A stretch of 5,674 nucleotides of DNA, taken from assembly GCA_948944455.1 (NCBI GenBank), contig CARBES010000042.1, positions 1 through 5,674 on the forward strand, written 5' to 3'. This document shows positions 1 through 4,695 of the stretch, one piece after another. The DNA is from an uncultured Candidatus Saccharibacteria bacterium. GTDB taxonomy: Bacteria > Patescibacteriota > Saccharimonadia > Saccharimonadales > Saccharimonadaceae. Below the pieces are notes generated by a model, which worked only from the letters and a program-made list of their open reading frames with translations, had not been told where the DNA came from and searched no databases. Made by a program: the position numbers and the translations under genes. The stretch's first letter is position 1; every line of letters starts with the position of its first letter.

Positions 1-51
1 GCGACCTCCGCCGTGACAGGGCGGCGCTCTAACCAACTGAGCTACGATTCC
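1..51 (-). tRNA. tRNA-Asp (anticodon GTC), partial
   Basis: Read on the minus strand, this gives an acceptor 5' strand GGAATCG, then TA, a D arm GCTC/GAGC with an AGTTGGTTA loop, and an anticodon stem CCGCC/GGCGG closing the 7-nt loop CTGTCAC. The anticodon GTC lies at 15-17, so the tRNA decodes Asp codons. The variable loop begins at 7. The T arm and the 3' acceptor strand lie beyond the left edge, so the gene is cut by the window and is not broken. A tRNA search on the extended sequence should find CGATTCC closing the acceptor stem. Confidence 0.95.
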
Positions 52-61
52 ACTAATTCAT

Positions 62-90
62 ATTATAGCGCACTTCTTCCCAAATTACAA
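62..90 (-). promoter_or_regulatory. Promoter of tRNA-Asp
   Basis: On the minus strand a perfect -10 TATAAT (62-67) lies 17 bp downstream of TTGTAA (85-90), which is a fair -35. The expected start is near 55, a few bases before the tRNA 5' end at 51. The optimal spacing and position make this a convincing sigma-70-type promoter. The tRNA is therefore transcribed independently of the operon upstream. Confidence 0.75.
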
Positions 91-102
91 CCATGAAATT
101 GC

Positions 103-138
103 AAAATTAGCCTAGTTTCCTAGGCTAATTCCTTTTTT
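103..138 (-). terminator. Rho-independent terminator, possibly bidirectional
   Basis: This is a perfect 11-bp stem (105-115 with 120-130) and a 4-nt loop, which reads GAAA on the minus strand. On the minus strand the stem is preceded by an A run and followed by TTTTGC, and it sits 17 nt after the stop codon of the DUF308 gene. It ends the GT39-HIT-DUF308 transcript before the tRNA. On the plus strand the same stem is followed by six T (133-138), so it could also stop transcripts coming the other way. Confidence 0.85.
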
Positions 139-147
139 GATAAATCT

Positions 148-741
148 CTACTTCGTTACCGCATCAACATTATGCAAGAACATTATATCCTCAATGATAC
201 CTATTACCGCTGCTGCAACCATAATCCATCCCACAACCGTCACCACAACGCCCATGCTCACGATCATATAAATGCCTAACGCCAACATTACCAACGAAAG
301 CAGCAAAACATAAAACCATTCCTTTACTCCTGCTGCATGTAGCTTAATCGCCGTGTTCATGCGTACTAGGGACCCGTAGATCATCCATGCTCCAACTACG
401 ATACCGATAGCATCGGTCAACTGTTCCCATAGTACCACCGCAATCACGCCAAATACCAACGCAATAATCCCGTATAACAAATCATTGTTATAGTAATCAT
501 AGCGTCCATGTATCGCAAAGTAATTAACAATCTTGTATACACCTTTCACCATCAAAAAGATGCCGACGACATAAAAAATCACTCGCATAATTCCCTCTGG
601 ATTCCAGATCAAAATCATGCCGAGCGCACCGATAATTATCGACTCCAGAATCGCCAACCAGCCCGAGCTTTTGGCCATCTGCAAAACTGGCGCCGCTTCC
701 CGCCCCGACGACTTCGAAGCGGTTTTCTTTTTTGTTGCCAT
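148..741 (-). CDS. DUF308/HdeD-like six-helix membrane protein
   Basis: The protein has 197 residues. The first 27 or so are a cytosolic tail rich in Lys, Ser and Ala (MATKKKTASK). Six hydrophobic segments follow at about 28-46, 51-73, 88-105, 110-126, 142-162 and 165-185, as three hairpin pairs with Gly-rich turns. This matches the DUF308 family, which includes E. coli HdeD, an inner-membrane protein linked to acid resistance. The biochemical role of the family is unknown, so none is assigned. The ATG at 741 has a perfect AGGAGG (746-751) four bases upstream, which fixes the start. It is the last gene of a probable three-gene operon, 60 bp after the HIT gene, and the stop TAG is followed by a strong terminator. 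The family assignment is by fold pattern and is moderately sure; the membrane topology is very sure. Confidence 0.85.
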   Translation of the reverse strand: MATKKKTASKSSGREAAPVLQMAKSSGWLAILESIIIGALGMILIWNPEGIMRVIFYVVGIFLMVKGVYKIVNYFAIHGRYDYYNNDLLYGIIALVFGVIAVVLWEQLTDAIGIVVGAWMIYGSLVRMNTAIKLHAAGVKEWFYVLLLSLVMLALGIYMIVSMGVVVTVVGWIMVAAAVIGIIEDIMFLHNVDAVTK

Positions 742-745
742 ATTG

Positions 746-751
746 CCTCCT
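746..751 (-). promoter_or_regulatory. Strong Shine-Dalgarno of the DUF308 gene
   Basis: AGGAGG on the minus strand lies four bases before the ATG. It is the full anti-16S complement and contrasts with the two glycosyltransferase genes in this window, which have no such site. Confidence 0.85.
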
Positions 752-759
752 AATTTTAC

Positions 760-783
760 GCTAACCAGTTCTATACTGTTAGC
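760..783. repeat. Imperfect inverted repeat between HIT and DUF308 genes
   Basis: GCTAAC (760-765) pairs with GTTAGC (778-783), and AGT (767-769) pairs with ACT (775-777). C766 is bulged and the loop is 5 nt. On the minus strand it lies 18 nt after the HIT stop. The bases that follow are GTAAAATTA, not a T-tract, so it is a poor intrinsic terminator. It could be an mRNA hairpin that sets the relative level of the last gene, or an operator. I see no clear promoter for the DUF308 gene here. Confidence 0.45.
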
Positions 784-801
784 AGGATATTTTACTTATG
801 T

Positions 802-1308
802 TTATATTTTATCATGCTTCTCGGATTCACTAAAGTACTTCTTGATTTCCTCAACCGCCTCAACTACCTTCTGTCTGCCTGTGGTATCAGTATTTTCTCG
901 TGCATCTTCACAAATTTCCCGAATATGCGCTAAACCATCACCATATTTGTTCTTCATCCAATCCTGCATCGGAAAAATCCAAACATGAAAATGCTGCGAA
1001 CGCTCCTCCTGTAGAACCGTAACCCGAGTAGCTAATCCTAATTCCTTTATGGCCTTTATTGACTTTGCAACTAGCTCAATTAATTCCGCCCGTTCTTCTT
1101 TCGTCATCTCAGTCAGCGAGTTAATATGACGTTTAGAATTAATTACTAGAAACCCTCCTATCGGTATCTCTGGATCGCCCGACATTATGAGAGCATCACT
1201 CTCGTAAACTACTCCGCCTGGCGCTATTATTCCTTTCTTAGCAATCTCACAGCCCAAACACTCTAGTACCTTATACTCATTCCCTAAATAATCTCTTATG
1301 TTTGGCAT
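802..1308 (-). CDS. HIT-family nucleotide hydrolase/transferase
   Basis: The protein has 168 residues and resembles HIT (histidine triad) proteins, which cleave or transfer nucleotidyl groups from substrates such as Ap4A or AMP-amidates. An N-terminal CLGC (C17, C20) resembles the zinc-binding CxxC of Hint proteins. A typical strand LVINSKRHINSL lies around 54-65. The active-site segment is SQHFHVWIFP (104-113). The usual motif is His-x-His-x-His; here the residue two before H106 is Ser. H106 and H108 would then be the nucleophile and the last His. The C-terminal extension after about 115 has charged helices. The substrate cannot be predicted. The ATG at 1308 directly abuts the TAA of the GT39 gene (TAAATG). 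A GGAG at 1318-1321, inside the end of that gene, lies nine bases before the start, which suggests translational coupling. Confidence 0.9.
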   Translation of the reverse strand: MPNIRDYLGNEYKVLECLGCEIAKKGIIAPGGVVYESDALIMSGDPEIPIGGFLVINSKRHINSLTEMTKEERAELIELVAKSIKAIKELGLATRVTVLQEERSQHFHVWIFPMQDWMKNKYGDGLAHIREICEDARENTDTTGRQKVVEAVEEIKKYFSESEKHDKI

Positions 1309-2808
1309 TTATTTCTTCTCCATAATATAGCCGATATAATCTTTCATCTCAAGTTCTTTCTTCTTCTCGTATCCTTCCTCCTCAAACGTTTCCAAAACTT
1401 TATCTCTATCCAGCCAGCTATCCATCCTCAAAATAAACTCTCCCTCAATCTCTGGTAGCTTCTGTATTTCATTATAACTTGTCTTCGCTATGGCTGTTTG
1501 TGCATAGATGCCAAACTCCTCCAAATTTTTAATGAACGTGAAGTTATTATCTGTTATATAAACTAGCGTTTTATCCTGATTTTCCATAGCTACATCTAAC
1601 GCCTGCCGATAATCCGAGTACAGGAACGAAGGCTTACTCATCATCGCCCCAAACAGCACCAAAACAACCGCTCCGCCCAGCGCCGCCTTCTGACCTATTT
1701 CCCTTATCGCAAGCATTGCCAGCCCCATCACTAGGCACACCATCACCGGCATCAAATACCGAATCTCCACATATGGCGCCAACAACATCACTATCACAAC
1801 ATAAAACATCGCCGGGAATACCAATAAACCCAGCTCCGTCCGCTCTTCATCCTTTTCCTTCCCCCATAGCCAAATCATTAGCCCTACCACTAGCAAAAAA
1901 GGAACATAGATATTCGCCCGGACTACTTCTAGAAATCCCCAAAGCCGCTCGCCTAGACCCATCGTCGGCACTACTAGCGCACCCACCCCACGATAACTTG
2001 CAAAAATATGCATCAACGACGCCGGGTATAAAATCACCCCAAATATCCCCATCCCGACATGCAGCGCAATATATTTCTTCAGACTATCATATCTCTTACC
2101 CTTCACCATCTTTACCACCATCATCAGGAAAATCGCCGCCAGGTAGATCACATAGAAGTACTGCGTCAAAAATCCAAGCACAATCGCCATTCCTAGCCCA
2201 ATCGCATCCTGTCGAGAAATCTTATACTCTGCCTGAACAATCTTCAAGTTGTAGTATAATGTCAACGCTACAAAGAACCCCATCACCGTATACATTCGCT
2301 GGAACGTCACCATATTAATCCCTAGCACCGAGAAATTTAGCAAAATTAAGCTTGGCAAAATCGCCTTTTCCTTCCCCAGTAGCAAACAAATCTTCACCAC
2401 CATCCAGCCAGTCATCAAGAAGAAAACCAAGTTAATTATGAAACCAACTTGATAAGTCCACCCTTGGAAAATCCCCGCCAATACGTGGAAAATCAAATAG
2501 TATAGCGGCGGATGCACGTCTCGCACTTGATTATCATAAACCATCGCCGGATTAAAACCCGTGAAACTCGCATAACTTTCGTATGTCTCTCGCGATCTAA
2601 ATTTTGGTGCGCCGTTCTCGTCCGCCGTCGCCATCAGCTCGTCCCAGACCGGCGACACCGACGAGCTAATCGTGTAAGCTTCATCCTCATGAAACCCAGC
2701 TTTCTGCGTCTCCCAAAACGCCATAAACCCTACCGTCAGAATCGTGATAATCCCCAAACCAATCTTCGTCCCGCGACCAAGTTTTGCTAAAGTTTCTCTG
2801 AATTTCAT
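1309..2808 (-). CDS. GT39/PMT-like GT-C membrane glycosyltransferase
   Basis: This is a 499-residue integral membrane protein. After TM1 (about 17-33) comes the first outer loop with GFHEDEAYT (38-46), holding the acidic residues E41, D42 and E43 expected at the active site of the PMT/ArnT (GT-C) fold. Next is the second signature DVHPPLYY (97-104). FQRMYTV (169-175) and EIRYLMP (348-354) are further family-like segments. About ten more hydrophobic segments run to 391. A soluble, probably extracytoplasmic, alpha/beta tail of about 105 residues follows. Such enzymes move a sugar from a polyprenyl-phosphate donor to a protein, lipid or polymer outside the membrane; the acceptor here is unknown. 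The divergent GT2 gene is the natural donor maker. It is first in a minus-strand operon with the HIT and DUF308 genes. No good ribosome site precedes ATG 2808, and the promoter predicts a near-leaderless mRNA. Confidence 0.88.
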   Translation of the reverse strand: MKFRETLAKLGRGTKIGLGIITILTVGFMAFWETQKAGFHEDEAYTISSSVSPVWDELMATADENGAPKFRSRETYESYASFTGFNPAMVYDNQVRDVHPPLYYLIFHVLAGIFQGWTYQVGFIINLVFFLMTGWMVVKICLLLGKEKAILPSLILLNFSVLGINMVTFQRMYTVMGFFVALTLYYNLKIVQAEYKISRQDAIGLGMAIVLGFLTQYFYVIYLAAIFLMMVVKMVKGKRYDSLKKYIALHVGMGIFGVILYPASLMHIFASYRGVGALVVPTMGLGERLWGFLEVVRANIYVPFLLVVGLMIWLWGKEKDEERTELGLLVFPAMFYVVIVMLLAPYVEIRYLMPVMVCLVMGLAMLAIREIGQKAALGGAVVLVLFGAMMSKPSFLYSDYRQALDVAMENQDKTLVYITDNNFTFIKNLEEFGIYAQTAIAKTSYNEIQKLPEIEGEFILRMDSWLDRDKVLETFEEEGYEKKKELEMKDYIGYIMEKK

Positions 2809-2816
2809 ATATCGCC

Positions 2817-2843
2817 ATTATATCACCCCCCCGTCAAGTCCAA
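2817..2843 (-). promoter_or_regulatory. Extended -10 promoter of the GT39 operon, with G7 spacer
   Basis: On the minus strand an extended -10, TGATATAAT, covers 2817-2825. The predicted start (seven bases past the last T) is at about 2810, two bases before the ATG, so the mRNA would be almost leaderless. The only -35-like hexamer is TTGGAC (2838-2843), at a short 15-bp spacing. The spacer contains seven consecutive G (2826-2832). The -10 call is strong and the -35 weak. Confidence 0.7.
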
Positions 2844-2862
2844 CCCCTATTTAACTGTTTTA

Positions 2863-2871
2863 TGCTATAAT
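2863..2871 (+). promoter_or_regulatory. Extended -10 promoter of the GT2 gene (leaderless)
   Basis: TGCTATAAT is a perfect extended -10. Counting seven bases from its last T puts the transcription start at 2878, the A of the ATG itself. No Shine-Dalgarno lies between (TATATTC), and no -35 is recognisable at 17 bp. A leaderless mRNA follows if this promoter is the one used. Confidence 0.75.
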
Positions 2872-2877
2872 ATATTC

Positions 2878-3834
2878 ATGAAATTAATTAGCATCGTCGT
2901 CCCCTGTTATAACGAGAGTGAAGTTCTCCCGATGTTTTACCGCGAGATCACCAAAGTCATGTCTGAACTCAAAAATTACCGCTTCGAGCTAGTTTTTGTC
3001 GACGATGGCAGCCGTGACGACACGCTCGCACAACTCAAATCTATGAGCCACTCTGACAACCGCGTCAAATACCTTTCTTTCTCACGCAATTTTGGCAAAG
3101 AATCTGCTATGCTCGCCGGACTCGAGCATACCACCGGCGACTACGTTGCGATTATGGATGCTGACTGCCAAGATCCGCCCAGCCTCCTTCCTGAGATGGT
3201 TCCTTTCCTTAACGAAGGCTACGATTGCATTGCTACTCGCCGCGTTTCTCGCAAAGGCGAACCGCCCATCCGCAGTTTTTGCGCTCGCATTTTCTACAAA
3301 TTAATCAACTCTATCAGTAAAGTCGAAATGGTTGACGGTGCCCGCGACTATCGTCTCATGACTCGCCAAATGGTCGACGCCATCACTAGCTGCCAAGAAT
3401 ACAATCGCTATTCTAAAGGGCTCTGGCAATTTGTCGGCTTTAAAACTAAATGGCTCGAATACAAAAACGTCGAGCGAGCCGCCGGCGAAACCAAATGGTC
3501 CTTCTGGAAACTTTTCAAATACGCTATCGAGGGTATCGTCGCTTTCTCGACCGTCCCACTCACTCTCGCTGCCTTCTTTGGTATTCTCTTCTGCCTCATT
3601 GCTTTCATTATGATTATCGTCATCATCGTCAAGACTATTACCTTCGGCGATCCGGTCTCTGGCTGGCCTAGCCTTGCCTGTATTATTATATTCGTTAGTG
3701 GTGTCCAACTTTTCTTCCTCGGTATCATTGGCGAATATCTCGCAAAAACCTATCTTGAGACCAAGCACCGACCAAAATACATTATTCGCGAATCAAACAC
3801 CTCTGACATTAAAATTATCGAGCCAAAAGCTTAA
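2878..3834 (+). CDS. GT2 polyprenyl-phosphate glycosyltransferase (DPM1/GtrB-like)
   Basis: The protein has 318 residues. The GT-A fold starts with SIVVPCYNE (5-13). FVDDGS (40-45) binds the nucleotide, and MDADCQDPP (93-101) holds the metal-binding DxD (D94, D96). DGARDYRLM (153-161), NRYSKGLW (176-183) and GETKWSFWKL (203-212) match the conserved later parts of the DPM1/GtrB/ArnC type. Two C-terminal membrane segments (about 222-252 and 264-284) and GEYLAKTY (285-292) follow. These enzymes transfer a sugar from UDP- or GDP-sugar to undecaprenyl phosphate on the cytoplasmic face. The sugar cannot be read from the sequence. It is divergent from the GT39 gene, its likely user, and shares a 69-bp promoter region with it. 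The ATG at 2878 is set by the leaderless promoter and by the standard N-terminal motif, which begins five residues in. Confidence 0.93.
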   Translation: MKLISIVVPCYNESEVLPMFYREITKVMSELKNYRFELVFVDDGSRDDTLAQLKSMSHSDNRVKYLSFSRNFGKESAMLAGLEHTTGDYVAIMDADCQDPPSLLPEMVPFLNEGYDCIATRRVSRKGEPPIRSFCARIFYKLINSISKVEMVDGARDYRLMTRQMVDAITSCQEYNRYSKGLWQFVGFKTKWLEYKNVERAAGETKWSFWKLFKYAIEGIVAFSTVPLTLAAFFGILFCLIAFIMIIVIIVKTITFGDPVSGWPSLACIIIFVSGVQLFFLGIIGEYLAKTYLETKHRPKYIIRESNTSDIKIIEPKA

Positions 3835-3886
3835 TCTTCTAGTCTTACAAAAATGTTGTCGTCTTGTAAGCTTTGGCGCACGACAA
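3822..3886 (+). promoter_or_regulatory. Structured leader with competing stems, pseudoknot-like
   Basis: The end of the GT2 gene and the gap after it hold three strong pairings. A: 3822-3833 with 3867-3877, 11 bp with one bulged A; its left arm includes part of the GT2 stop codon. B: CTTACAA (3844-3850) with TTGTAAG (3864-3870). C: TTGTCGT (3856-3862) with ACGACAA (3880-3886). A and B exclude each other. B and C interlock like an H-type pseudoknot, with loops of 5, 1 and 9 nt. No T-tract follows, so a terminator is unlikely. The region may be a cis-acting RNA controlling yxeA, or an operator (B is a perfect interrupted palindrome). No known riboswitch was recognised. Confidence 0.45.
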
Positions 3887-3891
3887 TTCCC

Positions 3892-3920
3892 CCTCCTTGT
3901 AATATCCTTTAACTAGGAGG
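3892..3920 (+). promoter_or_regulatory. Shine-Dalgarno of yxeA with an upstream complement
   Basis: AGGAGG (3915-3920) stands four bases before the ATG at 3925 and is a full-strength ribosome site. Seventeen bases upstream lies its exact complement CCTCCT (3892-3897), so the mRNA can fold to hide the site. TTGTAA (3897-3902) can also pair with TTACAA (3845-3850), which overlaps the complement by one base and hinders the masking helix. This suggests a switchable ribosome site; the pairing is seen and the regulation is inferred. Confidence 0.5.
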
Positions 3921-3924
3921 AACC

Positions 3925-4254
3925 ATGAAAAACATTTTTATCATTATCGGAATTATCGTTTTTGTTGCATTTTGTGGAGTAGGTTTTTATTTCCTCGAAA
4001 GCTACGAAAAAACTTATTACACCAAAATCGACAATTCACATATCGCCAGCATTGATTCACACGACGAAATGCGCTATGAATACACCCTTACGAGCTATGC
4101 CGAAGACGGTAAGCCACGAGAACTTAAATTTAAAACCACCCGCGAACTCCGCGAAGGTGCTTACCTCCTACTCAAAGTCCGCCTCATCGGTGTCCATTCC
4201 TGGGCAGAAGTCGACTACGACGAACTTCCCAAACCCGTCAAAGACCAATACTAA
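3925..4254 (+). CDS. yxeA: YxeA-family (DUF1093) exported or anchored protein
   Basis: The protein has 109 residues. One hydrophobic segment (about 4-24) acts as signal or anchor. A small beta-rich domain follows with the YxeA pattern: YYTKI (31-35), YEYTLTSYAEDGK (51-63), LKFKTTRELREGAYLLLKV (67-85) and a final W.EVDYDELP (93-102). The cysteine at 17 is preceded by Phe, so it is not a good lipobox. The length is normal for the family. The function is unknown; in Bacillus subtilis yxeA lies with the yxdLM transporter and the YxdJK two-component system, which respond to antimicrobial peptides, but no transporter is seen here. The start is fixed by AGGAGG four bases upstream. It follows GT2 by 90 nt on the same strand with no clear promoter, so read-through from GT2 with leader control is likely. 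Its stop overlaps the border of a FISUMP remnant. Confidence 0.85.
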   Translation: MKNIFIIIGIIVFVAFCGVGFYFLESYEKTYYTKIDNSHIASIDSHDEMRYEYTLTSYAEDGKPRELKFKTTRELREGAYLLLKVRLIGVHSWAEVDYDELPKPVKDQY

Positions 4255-4471
4255 TTTCGTCCGCAGCGGGGTAACTAGTAATTATCGCGAAGATGAATAT
4301 GAAGATACGCTAATAATCGGCAGCGGAACTATTATGTACATGTGGGCAAGAACGTCGTATAGTATCGCAAGCCATAGTGGCAGAATGCACTTCGACAATA
4401 TAAGCCTTGACCCAAATAACTCAACTGAACGTTGGCGTGGCTTCTCCCTCCGTTGTCTAGCCATAGAGTAA
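4253..4471 (+). pseudogene. Headless C-terminal FISUMP module (72 codons)
   Basis: This frame is open from the last bases of yxeA to a TAA at 4469-4471. It reads like the end of a FISUMP (TIGR02145-like) surface protein: NFVRSG at the start, then GSGTIMYMWARTSYS (23-37), HFDNISLDPNNS (46-57) and the usual ending RWRGFSLRCLA (60-70). The N-terminal part, including the Cys-x-x-Gly-Trp-x-Leu-Pro-Thr region, is missing, and no start codon with a ribosome site precedes it. It is therefore a fragment left by a deletion or rearrangement, or a silent donor cassette. It is not visibly decayed: there is no internal stop and the core motif is intact. The reading frame is +1 relative to yxeA. A homologous module ends 225 bp away on the other strand. 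Confidence 0.75.
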
Positions 4472-4480
4472 TATAAGGGA

Positions 4481-4551
4481 GGATGTAGCAAGGTTAATCC
4501 TATTTTGTAGATTTATTAATACAATCTCTTCCTTTTAACCTTGCTACATCC
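4481..4551. repeat. Perfect 17-bp inverted repeat, 37-nt loop
   Basis: The arm at 4481-4497 (GGATGTAGCAAGGTTAA) is exactly complementary to 4535-4551, with no mismatch. The 37-nt loop is AT-rich and holds a small TTGTA/TACAA stem (4505-4509 with 4520-4524). It begins nine bases after the FISUMP fragment's stop. No T-tract follows on either strand, so it is not a standard intrinsic terminator. It may be a cruciform, a recombinase or transposon end, or an mRNA 3' stabiliser. Confidence 0.85.
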
Positions 4552-4556
4552 AAAGT

Positions 4557-4663
4557 GGGGCGCCAAGCGCCGTGTCACCAACTTGAGTATTACAATAAGC
4601 AGTAAAGGTACTTAGCTATGAAGCTAAACTTTACCCTAGTGACAACACGGCGTTTGGCGCCCC
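4557..4663. repeat. 107-nt GC-clamped inverted repeat with inner hairpin
   Basis: Arms 4557-4575 and 4645-4663 pair over 19 bp (18 Watson-Crick, one G-T at 4567/4653), starting GGGGCGCC. After a 3-nt bulge (4642-4644), CAC (4576-4578) pairs with GTG (4639-4641). Inside, GTAAAG (4602-4607) pairs with CTTTAC (4629-4634), and within that TTAGCT (4612-4617) pairs with AGCTAA (4622-4627) around the loop ATGA. The fold could be a stable non-coding RNA, a cruciform, or a small mobile element with terminal repeats. It has no SRP, tmRNA or RNase P signature that I recognise, and no T-tract. It begins five bases after the 17-bp repeat. Confidence 0.85.
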
Positions 4664-4695
4664 AGAATTAAAGTGCTAAGTCATAATGGCTAAAA

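Noticed and set aside
1716..2318. Plus-strand open frame of 200 codons opposite the GT39 gene
   Set aside because: The product is Pro/Ser-rich low-complexity sequence typical of an antisense shadow. The minus-strand frame has clear family motifs and membrane segments.
3301..3768. Minus-strand open frame of 155 codons opposite GT2
   Set aside because: It is antisense to conserved GT2 motifs, shows acidic low-complexity sequence and has no ribosome site.
3844..3870. Intrinsic terminator of the GT2 gene
   Set aside because: The 7-bp stem has a 13-nt loop and is followed by CTTTGGCGC rather than a T-tract.
3864..3905. Promoter directly ahead of yxeA (TTGTAA or TTGGCG with TAATAT)
   Set aside because: No -35/-10 pair has acceptable spacing; TAATAT at 3900-3905 has no -35 at 16-18 bp.
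4240..4471. Programmed +1 frameshift fusing YxeA to the FISUMP piece
   Set aside because: The remnant is in the +1 frame at the yxeA stop, but no convincing slippery site or stimulating structure is seen. YxeA ends normally for its family.
4557..4663. Integron attC site or 4.5S SRP RNA
   Set aside because: The ends do not carry the GTTRRRY/RYYYAAC core sites of attC, and the inner hairpin lacks the conserved SRP loop sequence.
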